This document shows, one piece after another, positions 20,122-38,957 of a DNA stretch of 64,000 nt. Position 1 is the first letter of the stretch, and each line of letters opens with the position of its first letter. The translations under genes were made by a program, and so were the position numbers. Origin of the DNA: Castanea sativa (taxonomy: Eukaryota; Streptophyta; Magnoliopsida; Fagales; Fagaceae). The notes under the pieces are model-generated. The model saw only the letters and a program-made list of their open reading frames with translations, searched no databases and was not told where the DNA came from. The stretch lies in contig NC_134013.1 of the NCBI RefSeq assembly GCF_040712315.1, positions 75,708,001 through 75,772,000 of the forward strand, read 5' to 3'.

Positions 20122-23100
20122 TCACTCATTCACTGCCTCTTCCTTCTCTATGGACTTTCCCTCGTCTGCAATGTGAAATCCTTCAATTTTGCGTGAAACC
20201 TCTTCTGCATTTACCTTCACCTTTCCAGTTGATCCATTTGCTGCGAGTGTCTCAGTGTCATCATGAGTCAAAGGGCCTGTCTGCCATATTCTGATGGTTC
20301 CATCCTCAGATCCAGAGGCATATGACTCTCCTCCTGGCGAGAAACGCACACAGTGTACAGGACCATGGTGACCCTTATTGCATGCTGCATCCAAATAAAA
20401 ATAAATCACTACAGCATACATATAAGTAACTCGGCGAAAGATTAACAGATCTTGACATCCTCAGACAGGCCATCCAATCTAACCATACATGCTGTTTAAA
20501 TCAAAACAAATTAAAACTCAGACTATCAAATAAATAACCACATTGAAAATCAATAAACCCAAAAAAACAAGTATTGAGAAAATCTATCCAATGAAATCAC
20601 ACAACACTAGAATTTTTTTAAGCAGATCCAATTTAAGTTGTAACACATACCAATCTCGTCACCAGTATGAAAATCAAATACACGAATCCACATATCTTCT
20701 CCTCCAGCAATAAACTTATTCCCATACTTTGGTTCCAATGAAGCTGATTCTACTGTGCATGGCATATTGTAGCTCTTCACTAACCCAAAGCTTGAAAACA
20801 AATAAAAGATCATAAGCCATGAGAGCTGCAATTATGGCACAAGAAACAGACTAAACCTGGCTTGAAACTCACTAGTTTGCATCCCAGAACTTAACAGTAG
20901 AACCATCAGCAGTGGTGATATAGCGACCATCTTGACTCACTTCAGCACTGGTCACAGATGACTTGGTCTCAAGTGTTTGGACTATTTTACCACTTCTTAC
21001 ATCCCATAATCTGTTGTAAATTTACTAGAAACTTAAGTAAAATTTAGGCAAAAGACATTAGCTTCATCAAGTAATGGTCAAACAAAAGTGGCTTCAACAG
21101 TGCATGTTTATACCTTACACCCCCCATATCAGTACAAGAACTTAAAATTGTCTGATCACTATGAAGCCATGCAACAGTTCTGACTGAACCAGGAGACTTA
21201 TCAACTTCTCTTGGAGGTGCATCTGGACGATTTAAATCATATATACGAAGGATTTTCTCTATTCCCCCAGTGAGTAAAAGGTGCGTGTCCTGTTCTCAGA
21301 TTGAAAAATAGAGTGAGATATGCAGAAACACATAATGGGGAAGAAAAAGGCAAACCCAAATTTTAAGTGTCCACAAACAACTATTCCCCATTTCCATGAC
21401 AGACAACATAAAAATGAGCAACAATGAATGATTCCACCAGAATGACAATAACTATAGTGTAAATGGATCCAACCACTAAGAGGGGGGGGGGGGGGGTAAG
21501 CTTTGAGTGTAACAGTTAAACCCCATGTGGTATTGTTTTATGTGTAAGCCATTAAAAACACGAGAAGATAAAGAGCAATTTGCTCACTGATGGGGTTGTG
21601 TCTTTTTCCCTAATTAAAGCCGATTGTGTAGGGTAAAAAGTCCAAAAGGCAGTGTTGATCACAACAAATTAGCACATAAAACTTGCACCAACTTGCAGAA
21701 AAGTACTAAAGCAGCTCCCTAATCTCACGTCCACCAACAAAAATAGAAGGTATAACAACCAAAATCCAATTAAAGGTAACTCCCTGGAGAGAGATAACCA
21801 TTGGTAACTATTTTCATATGTACAATAATTGGTGTTTGTGACAAAATTAATATTGCAGTCAATCAGAAATTATTTTCTTGAATCCATTAAGGAATGGTCA
21901 ATATAGCTTGAACCCTAAAATATATGGGAAAGATAAGGCCCCAAGAAATGGAAATTACTCAGTACTTTTAACTGAGTTGCTCTAAACAAATCACCATACA
22001 CTAATATTAAGTTTCCTCAAAAAAACTTGGACCTATTTGAAATAACCCAAAAAAAGGAGCGATGATGATAATGAACCACCCAAAAAAAAAAAAAAACTCC
22101 CCTCAAATCTACCTCAGAAAAAGCGCAGGCTCGAACAATGTGCTTGTGTTCAAAAGAGTGCAACTCATCTCCTGTTAATGCATCCCACACTTTCCTGCAC
22201 ATGAAATCAAGGCACATAATATAATAACTTTTAATCAACACACAATACTTTTTTTATGAGTAATCAATACACAAAACTTAATGAGACGTGGCATTCATTG
22301 CAGTCTTTCTTGTAGATTAGCAAAGTTTATGGCACTATAATGCTGAATATAACTACTTAAACTAAAACCCCACTCATTTATTATTTTTTGGGGGGGATAA
22401 ATTATTCAAAACAAAACACTCAACTACCAGTAACTCCATGTTTTCTGCTCATAAGATGTAAAACAAACCATCAAGTACAACAGCAGACTTGTCAATCTTC
22501 CAGCTTTTAGATAAGTAAATAAAGACTAGAAATGCATGGTCAACATGTTTAAAATACAGTGGAAAATATGGAGAATATCTTTTAAAATGCTGTATGGACA
22601 ATGCCAAAACCAAAAAAGATACCTAAAGTCTCAACAAAATCACACACAAAATGCTAATATTGCACAGCAATAAAAAATTTGGAAAAGTATCCTGGGTAAG
22701 TTGAACGCCAAAAAGTTCCAATGTTTTTTTTTAAATTTTTTATAATTCAATCATCACAACAAGTGGGGTAGGGGGGATTCGGACCCTAATTCTCCTCATA
22801 AAGGAGACCAAACAATGCCATTGAGCTTCAAAGCTCTTGGCAGTTCCAATGTTTCAAATAAATTTCTCTTCCAAACATAATTTTCAAAATGATTTTACAG
22901 CCACACAGAGTTTAAAGCATTTATCAAATGCATTAAAAGATCAATTAAACATAAACAAGGAAAAAAAATAATCACATACGCAGTAAAGTCTGCAGAACCA
23001 GTAGCAGCACGTAAAGCATTAGTATCCAAGCAGCAACTCCACACTGCACCTTTATGTCCTTCAAATGTCCCAATCCAATCTCCAGTCTCTCCATTTCTGA

Positions 23101-23983
23101 GCATTGGATTAGAATCTGAAAACCACACAAGTAGAACTCAGACCATCACCTCCATTACATTAAATAAACTCTGGAAGAAACATTCATGTATATTTATATG
23201 CGTCCTAGGACCACACTTTCATGTCCCATGATTACAATCAGTGTTAATCCATTAATATAACAATATTTTAAATAAAAAAAAATCCCTAATGTAACACTTT
23301 ATACAATAAAAATGCATACCCAACAACAACAAAGCCTTAGAACCAAAACTATGAAATTGGCTATAGATACTCAACAGACTAATCAAAGTCATTCAGATGT
23401 ATTCTTCTCCAGCATTCTATTGTATCAAAAATCATACTTTCTATCACCTTCTTAATTAACACTTCCTTTTTTTCTACTACCTCTACTAAAATTATTTTAG
23501 GTCATTCTCTACCTATGTTCAATCCCTCGACTTGAGTCAAAGCACTCTTCCTCTCAAAACAATAGCAACACATATAAACAACTTTAAAATTGTTCACAAA
23601 ACCACAGTTGACACACATATCCATCTACACAACTGAATTACTTAACAGCTAGTAATTCAATATACCAATATCTCATTGCCTAACTAGCAAGATTAGGCAA
23701 TAACACCGCAATTTGCTATCTTAATCAATAACCCATTGATTCATTATCCAATTTAACATGACCAAAAAAATACAACTAAACAAACAGAACCAGGTTTGTA
23801 TCTACCTCATCAAAACTCAACATTTAGATAAGAGAAATCAGAAAAATAAAATAAAAAATGCATACCCTTGCTTGCACTGATGAGGAAAAACCCATCTGGA
23901 GTAACTGGACTGTAAAACAGATCCACTACCGGCCGAGAATGGCCATGGCAAACCAGCGGAACAGCCACCCTTTTCTTTTCCAT
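20122..23983 (-). CDS. WD40-repeat protein, STRAP (serine-threonine kinase receptor-associated protein) type, seven exons
   Basis: Exons (minus strand): 23866-23983, 22980-23115, 22113-22194, 21114-21289, 20873-21010, 20651-20790, 20122-20384, all with GT-AG borders and matching phases. The 350-residue product starts [20 protein letters not shown] and ends KEEAVNE. WD-type repeats are visible as [12 protein letters not shown]...[52 protein letters not shown] and [15 protein letters not shown], a seven-bladed propeller. Animal STRAP/Unrip takes part in the SMN complex and TGF-beta signalling; plant members are conserved but poorly characterised, so a ribonucleoprotein scaffold role is inference. 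Intron 2 holds a SINE. Nothing disrupts the frame. Confidence 0.93.
21482..21497. repeat. Poly(G) tract in a STRAP intron
   Basis: An uninterrupted G run of about 16 bases in intron 3. It could form G-rich secondary structure or reflect slippage. Confidence 0.8.
22727..22841 (-). mobile_element. tRNA-derived SINE in STRAP intron 2
   Basis: On the minus strand AAGCTCAATGGCATTG (box-A-like) is followed by a clear box B, GGGTCCGAATCCC, and a T/A-rich tail. The target duplication AGTTCCAATGTTT (13 bp) is perfect at 22714-22726 and 22842-22854. Confidence 0.82.
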
Positions 23984-24103
23984 CACTTACAATAACAACA
24001 ATACCAACAAAACCTAAATACTAACAGTTTTAATTTATTTATTTTTTAATTTTCGGGTTTTTGTGTGTGATCTATAATATAAATAATTAAAAAAAAAAAA
24101 TGG

Positions 24104-24118
24104 AAACCCTAACCCTAA
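24104..24118. promoter_or_regulatory. Telo-box in the STRAP 5' leader
   Basis: AAACCCTAACCCTAA lies about 120 bases upstream of the STRAP start codon. Telo-boxes are a known element of plant genes active in dividing cells. RPT6 in this window carries the same word in its leader. Confidence 0.6.
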
Positions 24119-24377
24119 AAAAATCTACAGGAAATTGGTGCGAGAGAGAGAAATGGCGGTATTTTGAACACAGGTGTGAATCAATCCACACCTCCTAACC
24201 CTCAACAATGGCTCTGATATATGATTACAAGTAAAATAGAAATTTGGGATATGAAAAGTTAAGAAAGTTAAAAAACAAAAATTGAAAAATTCTAATATAT
24301 AAAATAGTATTTGTTAGAGAACAGAGCAAAGTGTAAGAAGGGCTAAGCGCAAAGGAGAAATAGAAGTGGATCTGCTC

Positions 24378-24386
24378 TTATATAGC
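24378..24386 (-). promoter_or_regulatory. TATA box of the STRAP-like gene
   Basis: On the minus strand CTATATAAG, about 395 bases upstream of the ATG, giving a 5' leader of roughly 360 bases that includes the telo-box. Confidence 0.5.
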
Positions 24387-24389
24387 CTG

Positions 24390-26769
24390 CTGACTTTTAC
24401 TACTTTTTTATTTATTTATATTTATATATTTCAGGTTTTTCCTTCTTCTTTTTTTACTGCTTTTCAAGGATTTTGCTATCGTACATGCGGTACTAGTACA
24501 ATAGTACTAGGTTTACTAAGCTGATCTGAATCTTGAGAACATATATATGTTCAAAATAACATTAATTTTGAAAAGAATAAAGTGGCATATACCCATAAAA
24601 TCCGACCTGACTAGTTGAACGCAAAGTAGAATGGGACCTAAGAAACAAGATAGCGCAATCTTCTTGCCTTTTTAACCTTTTTACTTATTAGTTGATGTTG
24701 TTGGTTATCCAATCCGGCTATACCTGAATATTGTCTTGGATGGCAGACCATTTTTTTTTTTTTTTGTTGGGATAAGGCAGACCATATGTTACGCTATGAG
24801 AAAATGACGTCGTGAGGTCAAGATGATAGGATAAACTCTCCATCCTAACTTTTTTCTGCTTGATAATTCACTTATCTCTTGGCCCAATAAGAAATACTAA
24901 ACAATAATTTTATAATGCTTACTCCTCCTCAAAACCCCTTTTTGCTTGATGATTCACTTATCTATTGGCCCATTAAGAAAACAAACTTGTAGTGGGTTGA
25001 TTAATTAACTCATTACAATAAATTTCTTTATTTATGAACCACACCCCTAATCCTCGATACGAGACTTTCATGAGAAATGGTCCGGTACTGGGGCTCTTCG
25101 GCCTAGGCAGCCAATGGCCAAGCTTGGGAGTTCACAGGGTATGGTTCGAGGGGAGAGAAGTTCTGCTAAAGCTTAGCGTAGTTAGGGTCCTCTACACAGA
25201 CAGTGAACAATGTCTATTTGAGCATCAATGAGCACTCCAAAAGTCAAGTCAACTACTAATTTTGGAAAGCAAAAGGTTGAAGTGAAGATCTTGAGTTATG
25301 ACTTACCTCTATCCAACAAAGGCGGGGAAGGGTATGGATACTCTTTACAACAAGTGTGGCATGGTAGGGGGCATTGTTGCTCTACAAGGCTACTTTTGGC
25401 TGATGGGATAACCTCTTGCCGAGACAATTTGATGGGACGAGGTAGGTTGGCCACAACTGGTGCAATCGTGACTATCTTGGGTCAGCCTTATCTTGGATGA
25501 TTTTTTCCTTATACTCTTATGTTTATTTAGTAGTCTCCCACTAAACTATTGTTGCTTAATCTAGCACAAAAGCATGGTATCGTGTCATAATAGACACCAC
25601 TTTTGACCTCCTTTTGATTATGAAAGTTGGAGAAGGATATGAATGCTTTTCTTCTTCTTCTTCTTTTTTTTTTTCCCCCTAGTACTCTTGTATATTGTAA
25701 TATTTATATTGCCTACCTATACTTTTGTCCTCCACGAAAATGACTAAAACTTATTGAGATTGATTGTCACTTGATTTGTCACCATCTCCTTTGGGGATAT
25801 ATACAATTTTATTGTATTGCCTCTCATGATTAACTTGCCAACTTCTTCAACAAATCACTTTCTCCAATACATTTTATTGATATTTTATCAAAAGTTAAGC
25901 TAGTTTTTTGTGTGATACATATTGATTCTTAATGGGACTCTCAGAATATTCAACCCTCCACTTTTATAGGCTCATTGTACTCTATATACTATTCAATTAT
26001 TCATTTTGTACTATTTTTGTGGCTGAATAATAGTTTTCATGACCAAATGAAACAAAAACTACAAAAAGGTGGAACAATGACCATGTTGCTGTAAGTTCCC
26101 CCCATGAAAATTTTAGGGATGGAGGAGACATAGATCAATAGATGTTTCCTCGCGGTTAAACAAAAAGGGCTCACTTTGTGATGTTGTGAGTAAGGTTCTG
26201 CACAGGTTGGATTAGAGGGTTTCTTCGACCCAACCCAACCTTGTCAAGTTGAGAAATTCCTAACCCAATCCTTCAAATGTGCAGCAACTAACTTGATCCA
26301 TTCCAACCCACATTGGCCATGTTGAGTTGTGATGGATCAATGAGTTGTAAATCAATGTTTTGTGTCTTTTGTAAAAAATTGGGGTTTCATAAATTATTTA
26401 AACACATTTTCCAATGAATTATTACAATTCATATAACATGCTTAAGAAATATTCCAAATTTCCAAATTCATCAAACATAATACTTAGGAGCCAAAATCAA
26501 TCAAACTAAAAAAAATAAAAATAAGGATAACAAGAAAAAAAAAACTTATATATATATATATATATATGGTGGATCCGATTAGTTCAAATGGATTAAAAAA
26601 AACTATCAATCCAAACTTGACCCAACCTATGACTCAAAATAAAATTCCAACCCAATCCAATTTACCAACCAACAAAAATTGTAGGACAATTTTGTCAATT
26701 GGTGAGTTAGATACACACCTGGAGTTATGAGAAACCTTCTCTATAGAAATGAGTAACAATCCAATCAAT
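24390..26769. other. Intergenic region without recognised genes
   Basis: At 25034-25500 two short adjacent open frames in less AT-rich sequence resemble no family I recognise; they may be old transposon debris. The remainder is AT-rich with a (TTC)n/T tract near 25650 and an AT tract near 26545-26566. A stretch at 26220-26660 is rich in repeated CCAACCCA/AACCCAACC words. Confidence 0.4.
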
Positions 26770-27045
26770 AAAGGAATTTTAAACTGATATAGTCCTAGCA
26801 ATGATGGAATTAATAGCCCAATGACGAGAGGTTGAGGAGTCTGAGAGTGGTGGAATTACATTCAATGCATGTCCTTCACAAATTACAAAATTAAATCCTG
26901 GTATCGAGTAATCTCTGTCAATACAAAGACGACTTCTCCTTTGTAATTCCTTCCCACTGCCACTATGCAAGCTTTTTCCTTATTGATAGCTGCATTGGAG
27001 TCAATTTTGACAAAATTTAGAGATAGGAAGATCCCATACATTACT
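26770..27045 (-). pseudogene. LINE-type RNase H domain fragment
   Basis: Minus-strand translation gives KIDSNAAINKEKA then VAVGRNYKGEVVFVLTE, resembling the RNase H domain found at the C-terminus of plant non-LTR reverse transcriptases, followed by frame-broken sequence. Short and decayed; no tail or target duplication was found. Confidence 0.45.
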
Positions 27046-27101
27046 CCCAGTACAATTGTATTGACACTGTACTATCAATGCATTTCATATAATCAGCTAG
27101 G

Positions 27102-27136
27102 TTAATTGGTCTTTTAAAAAAAAAAAGACCAATTAA
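27102..27136. repeat. Small hairpin
   Basis: Perfect 14-bp inverted repeat, TTAATTGGTCTTTT and its complement, separated by seven A. GATTGGTCTTTTATGTGCAG recurs at about 27151. Confidence 0.7.
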
Positions 27137-27850
27137 CGTGTGATACGTGTGATTGGTCTTTTATGTGCAGTTAATACGTGTGATTCAGTCATATATCATT
27201 GATTTTATTATTTTAACAGAGTCTAATGCTATTCACAAGGCGCAAGTCTAATTGTCGAACTTATTTATTTATTTTTTTGGGTTACTTTGCTTTATTATAT
27301 TTTTAATGCGGTCTTTTTTTTTCTTTTTCTTTTTTTAATTTTAAATCTTTCGTTGCAGTGTGGATGGAATATACCAAAACCAATTTGGACACTTCCCATT
27401 CCCAATTAATAAAAAGGTGAAAATCCCATCAAAAATAAAAATAAAAATAAAAAGGTGAAAACGTATAGCTAGCAGCCAAGCACATGCACAGCTTAAAATG
27501 ATAGTAGTGTTGTTTATGGTGAGCAGTAATAAAAAAAGTTAGATCTTTCATCTTTAGAAATTGAATATCTCTATTTTGAGAAGCATAAAAATAAAAAGAT
27601 TGAGATGAAAGGAGTATCAAGTTTGCTTGAGCAATAGATTTGGATTACATTTACTTTTTATATCATGTTCAGTTTCTAATTTTTTACTATTAAATGTCAA
27701 CTTCATCAAGTTTCTTTTCAAGACTTTATTTGTTTCACTTCATTTTATTCATACTCTTTGAAGTGTACACAAGGAAACATATGTTCTCTCATATTCCCTG
27801 CAATGTTCACGAGCGCACTTATGGGTGCATAAAAAAAATATTGAGAATAA

Positions 27851-28088
27851 GGGTCCATTTGGATAGAACTTATTGCTGAAAACTGAAAACACTGTAGCAA
27901 AATAATTTTAAAATGTGTGAATAGTACCGACCCATTTTTAATGAAAAAGTTTTAAAAGTGAAATTTGTAGTCGTGAACAAACAGACGAATGCATTCACGT
28001 AAGATTGGGTCAACAACTGCGGCTGGAGAAAAAAAAAAAAAAAAAACTGAAAACGCAGACGCAGCTTCAGTGGAATCCAAACGCCACC
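27851..28088. mobile_element. MITE, family 2 (238 bp)
   Basis: Ends GGGTCCATTTGGAT and GGTGGCGTTTGGAT (right end reverse complemented), flanked by TAA at 27848-27850 and 28089-28091. The left 50 bases are nearly identical to those of the copy at 18715. Confidence 0.78.
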
Positions 28089-28128
28089 TAACTGTTAATA
28101 AATTCGGAAAAGTTAACAAATGTCGGAA

Positions 28129-28552
28129 GAACATTTACAATAGAAAATGCCATCTTATCCTGTTTTGCCATCCTAAAAACCTACTTTATCAATTATATTT
28201 ATACCATACCATTTTACATTGTACCCAATATCCCAACTTTTATTTTCCTAATCTACTTATTAAAATAATATATATTACTCACTAAAATAATATAATATAT
28301 TTCAATATAACTCTCTCTCTTTCTTCTCCCCCATCTCTCTTCTACTTTATCAATTAAAATATATTATAATTTTTATTAAAGTGTTACAATGTTATCCTAC
28401 ATTTAAGATGGCACTATAGAACAATTGCAAAAAAAAATTGCAATTGTAAGATTTTACAAGTTCGACTACTGTGCTCTTTTTATGCATTTATGCTAAATTT
28501 TCCCTACATATACCATTTACAATTGCCAATGGGAATGCTCCAAGAGTATTGA
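28129..28552. mobile_element. PIF-like MITE remnant
   Basis: GAACATTTACAATAGAAAATG at the left and, reverse complemented, GAGCATTCCCATTGGCAATT at the right. The internal block ACTTTATCAATTAT...ACCATACCATTTTAC matches the left part of the large PIF element at 42990. No clear 3-bp duplication, so borders are approximate. Confidence 0.5.
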
Positions 28553-28989
28553 TTTAAAAAATACTTTTAGTAACTTTTTATGGGAAAAAAAGTAGTTAAC
28601 TTTTTTATAGCTTTTATATTTATCGTGAAAGTGATATTAAAACTTTCTCAAAATGGTCCATTAACTAATGGCCTAAGGGCACTTGTTAACATGATCCTAA
28701 GAAATTAAAATATACTTGTTTCTTTCTTATTCTTTTTTGTCTTTGTTGACTTGTGTTTTGTTCAAATATGTATATTTATTTAAAATAATTTTTTTTTAGT
28801 TAGATAACTCTTCATAAAGGGAGTCCATCTTATTTTTCCCTTTATGTATTTCTTTCAATTTAAATATTTTAATAATTATTCTTTATAATAAGTGAGAGAA
28901 TAAAATTTGAACTATGTAAGAAATTATTTTTAGTCTAAAACAGTTTTAGTTATTTTTTGCAACTTGAAAACCATTTTTCATGTGTTAGG

Positions 28990-29733
28990 TGCGGGGAGTA
29001 AAAAGACCCTGATGGGGATGTGGGCCTTTGGGCCATGCTAAGGAAGGCCGACCTACTCTTGGGTTTGGAACTTGTTAGTATTACGGGTCGCCCCATACGC
29101 CGAGGATCCGAGGATCCAGCCGAGGGTGAATTTCTCTTCGGACGGACACCAGAGAACCCGGGACTTCATGATAAATGTTAGGGAATGACATGGTCAAAAC
29201 CAATGGTTAAAGGGGGTAAACCCTTGAACGTCCTAGAAGCACCGATGTTAGAGAAATACCAAAGATAAAGGCTGCCACCTCCACATTAAAGACCCTGCAC
29301 CTACCACCCTGGCCGCATTAATGGGGAAGTGACACCTGAACAGTGGAAGGAAAACTTCTGGTTACTATTCAAAGGCACTGAGAAAAGAAATATCTAGGCT
29401 AAGGGGGAGTTTGGGGCAACACGTGTACAAAGTATTAAAAAGAAGAGTATTTAAGGAGCAACCTAGAACAGAAATGGGGGATCCCTTCTTTGTAATCTAA
29501 AAAGAAAAAAGAGAAAGAGATAATATAAGAACGGTTCTCGGCTTACGTCCGAGCAGGTTGATTTACAGTATTCCTTGTTGTTTTCAAGTGTTTACAATCT
29601 TTGGCTTGTTATTTAATGCTCAAACACTTCTAACCTGGGTTTCAAGCCCACACTCTACAAATTATATTGTTTAAGGCTCATTGGGCCTGAGCCCGTAACT
29701 GTTCTTGGGGCCACGTGCAATTGTGCACTTACA
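28990..29733 (+). repeat. Solo LTR, family 1 copy C (744 bp)
   Basis: Starts TGCGGGGAGTAAAAAG, ends GTGCACTTACA, with a perfect 5-bp duplication TTAGG at 28985-28989 and 29734-29738. Long blocks match copy A at 2710-3407, such as GCCGCATTAATGGGGAAGTG and CTCATTGGGCCTGAGCCCGT. Confidence 0.88.
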
Positions 29734-29873
29734 TTAGGCTTTACGAAAAATTCCACCAAGGATCGAGCTCAATATTCATTAAAAGAATTTTTTAGATCTC
29801 AACAAACTTTATGAAACCAAAGGGGATCGAGGAACTAAGATTGTCGACAATGTGATGGTCGTAAAATAGAGGT

Positions 29874-30035
29874 TGATATAGGGTGTTGGTAATCACAAAA
29901 CACAAATTATTATTTGTGATTGCACTCATGAATTGAAGTTCAATTTGGGAATAATATAGGGTGGTGGTAATCACAAAACACAAATCATTATTTGTGATTG
30001 CAGTTGTGAATTGAAGATCAATTTGGGGATAATGG
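29874..30035. repeat. About 80-bp tandem duplication
   Basis: Two adjacent units built on GGTAATCACAAAACACAAAT followed by TTATTTGTGATTGCA; each unit contains a small ACAAAT/ATTTGT inverted repeat. No coding role seen. Confidence 0.65.
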
Positions 30036-30720
30036 TGATCTCAAAACATAGATCTATTGGGGATGGTCACAAAACATCGATTATTATCTTCAGTCACACC
30101 AAAAACCTTGGAGAAAATGTTTTAGGGTGAAATATACAAAATATAGGTTCTATTTAAATCATTTTATTATTGCCGCACTCTTGTGATAATTACTCTAGAA
30201 ATACAAGTTCTTGTGTTTATAAAATAAGGAAAAGAAAAGGAAAGCACAAGTTCTTGTGGGTGGGGTACTTAGATAAAAACACTAACATTTTATTTACTGG
30301 GATAAAGTTTAACTATAAAATTGGTTGTAATCTAAAGTTACAAACTTATTTAATAAAATAAATATTACTATTCTTAATATAATACACATGTTAAATTTTG
30401 TGTTAATTGTATATTATTTATTATATGATCTATAAGTTTATATTATATGCATAATTTTAAATTATAAAAATTTGTAATTTAAACAATTTATTAATAACAT
30501 AGCTATTCACCTTTAATTTTTTATCAATTTTGCAAGTATAGAAAATATAAGAAGAATGTGTAATTCAATAGTGGATTTATCAAAATTCAATTCCAATAAA
30601 AAAAAAGGTAAATCTGTAATCTTAAGTTATAACCAATTTTGTAACTAAACTTTGTCCTATTTATTATTTATTATCTAATTTTTAGTGACATGCAAAAAAA
30701 AAAGAAAAAAAAACGCAGGA
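30036..30720. other. AT-rich intergenic region upstream of RPT6
   Basis: No supported gene or repeat family; A/T homopolymers only. Confidence 0.4.
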
Positions 30721-30725
30721 CCTAA

Positions 30726-30815
30726 GGCCCAACAAAAAGAAGTGAAGGCCCAAGCCCACACGCGCACACCGCTTTCCTCGCCGTCAAGAAAACTATCTGA
30801 GTCCTATTTATAAAT
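30726..30815 (+). promoter_or_regulatory. RPT6 core promoter: Site II-like GGCCCA motifs and TATA box
   Basis: AAGGCCCAAC (30725-30734) and AAGGCCCAAGCCCA (30745-30758) are Site II-type motifs recognised by TCP factors in plant housekeeping genes. TTTATAAAT at 30807-30815 is the likely TATA box, implying initiation near 30840. Confidence 0.55.
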
Positions 30816-30919
30816 GGATTCCCACTTTTATTCAAGCGCACACAGAGCTACCCACCCAGCTTCTATCAATCGAAACTCAAACAAAGCGAACAGTAACTTC
30901 AAATTCAGATCCCAAATCG

Positions 30920-30934
30920 AAACCCTAACCCTAA
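30920..30934 (+). promoter_or_regulatory. Telo-box in the RPT6 leader
   Basis: AAACCCTAACCCTAA lies 15 bases before the start codon. Site II plus telo-box is a known pairing in plant ribosomal and cell-growth genes; a growth-linked control of RPT6 is inference. Confidence 0.6.
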
Positions 30935-30948
30935 CTCTCATTCCGACG

Positions 30949-36816
<5,868 letters not shown>

Positions 36817-38592
36817 TAGTGTTCCTCTATGTTAATGTTTTATTTTGCTCCACCACCCTTTGAGCGGTTGACCTGTGGCTTTGTTCTTCACACAGACAAC
36901 AGTTCTGTTCTTTAAATGGATATAAAAAACAGGGCGAGGGTGCCTACACTTTGTTGAAGTTTTTAAAGTACCACTGGCATCTTTGTTTATTTTGTTAAAT
37001 ATTCTTTTGTGATACATTTTTATGTAATATGTGTTTTACTTCAAATATCTGACAACAATGTCTCTTGACAATGACTGTTAATCTTTTATCAATCTATTGG
37101 TTAGACGGCCAGAATGATAATTAAAAATCTGTGCTTGGTGGACGAGCACATGTGGCTCTGTCTTCTGGGCATGTGTAGGTGTAGCATGGGACATAGCACT
37201 CAGGGATCAGACAATCATAACATGTGGTGCTAGTTGTGCTCGGTTTTGGGCTTCTATTCTCCTTCAAAAGAAAAAAGTTTTGGAATTCTATCAGGTTTCA
37301 TAATGCATTGGATCCTACAATTTGATTCCTCCAAGCATTGGTTTAGTAGTTCTCGAGGTTTTATGAGATCCATGAGGTGTTAGGTTTTAAAGATTATTTC
37401 TTGGAATTATCAAGTGTGTGGAGTGGAGTTGAATATACTAGGGGAATGGTCAGATATTCAAAAGAAGTTTGGATATTTAAAAAAATAAAAACCAATAAAA
37501 ATGAAAGAGATGACCTTATTAAAGGTTAGGATCTCAGTTTAAGTGGAGGTGCGGAGGTGCATTCTAGCGTTTGCTTGGTTACCTTGGTAGGGTTGTAAAT
37601 GAACTAATTAGAGTTAAAAATTGTTTTTATTTGTTTAGCAGACTATTCGAGTTGAAGTCTAAGTTTAGGCACAACAATAAAATGAGTTAAATTCTAACAT
37701 AACAATAAAATGAGTTAAATTCTAACATAATAATGTGTTCGTACACAAACTTGCGAATATAAGACTTGATTTAACAATTTATACATTTATTTGTGTAAAT
37801 GTATACTTACATAGATTTGAAATTGTATCGAATGATATTGTAAATAGATTTTTATGATATCAAATTATTATTTATAAGTTTTTTTAAAAAATATCATAGA
37901 CAATTCATTTATAGTAAAAATTCAAAATTTTGTGAAAGGGTAAAAAAAATTTTAGACATGGTTTTACCATGTAAAAGAAAAGAATAAATTAATTAAGTAG
38001 CTTATTAATAAACTTGACCTTAATCGACAAGAAAATTAACTAAGTTTGAACATGTAGTCCTATTTGGTAATGAGTTAGAGCTCAGATTATATTCAAAATA
38101 AAATTAAAAGAATAAGTCTAAACTTTTTAATACTTGACTTTTTTATTTATTTTAATATTAAGTATTTTTAGCAGACACACGAAGAGAGGAGAGAAGGTTT
38201 AATTTTCTTATTTACTGTGCTCTACCTAAATTTGTGTGGAGGTATGCTCTAGTGTCAGCTTGGTCCCCTCATCAATGTGCCAAGGCAAACTCTAAGTTCA
38301 GAAATCTGGTTGCTGTTGTTGACCAATGGGGTTTTCATTGATTTCATATTTGACTTTAAATATGGTTCTTTATTTCCTCATAGGTTACAACTTCCATAAG
38401 GTTTCTACTTTAATAAATTTTATTTTTATTTTAGGGAAATGCCAAAAAGGATTTTATTAACAATCCTCGTATTTGGTCATGGGTATGTACTGTGATTTGT
38501 GGACTACCCCCATAGTTGGGAGGAAAGTGTTAGAAAAGAAGAAGAAGAAGAATGATTGCATTCCATTTGAAAATAAGTATATTAGTAAGTGT
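36817..38592 (+). other. RPT6 3' UTR and downstream flank (duplicated at 51936-54160)
   Basis: No second gene seen. The sequence matches the flank of the RPT6 pseudogene almost throughout, for example the TTGACAATGACTGT and GGGATCAGACAATCATAACATG blocks, showing that the duplication included non-coding DNA. AT-rich towards 37650-38200. Confidence 0.6.
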
Positions 38593-38923
38593 GTGTGTCT
38601 AAAGATATTGATCTGCTACCTGCATTGATTCCTTGCTAAAGTTACTAAAGCTATTTTGATTTCCTGATGAGGGTATGACTCTTGCTCTGGCTGTTCCCCA
38701 CGGGGGATGATTCCCTCCAAACAGCACATGATAGCAATGTTAAAGTTACTAAAGCTATTTTGATTCCCTGATGAGGGTATGACTCTTGCTTTGGCTATTC
38801 TCCACGGGGGATGATTCCCTCTAAACAGCACATGATAACAATCTTGCTTACTGTTCACTATTTGCTATTCACCGTTTAAATAATGTTTTATTTTACCTAT
38901 AAATAGGGATGTCCCTTTCAAAA

Positions 38924-38957
<34 letters not shown>

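Noticed and set aside
30814..30948. In-frame 45-codon N-terminal extension of RPT6
   Set aside because: The upstream ATG overlaps the likely TATA box, so it should precede the transcription start, and the conserved protein begins at MATVGIEA.
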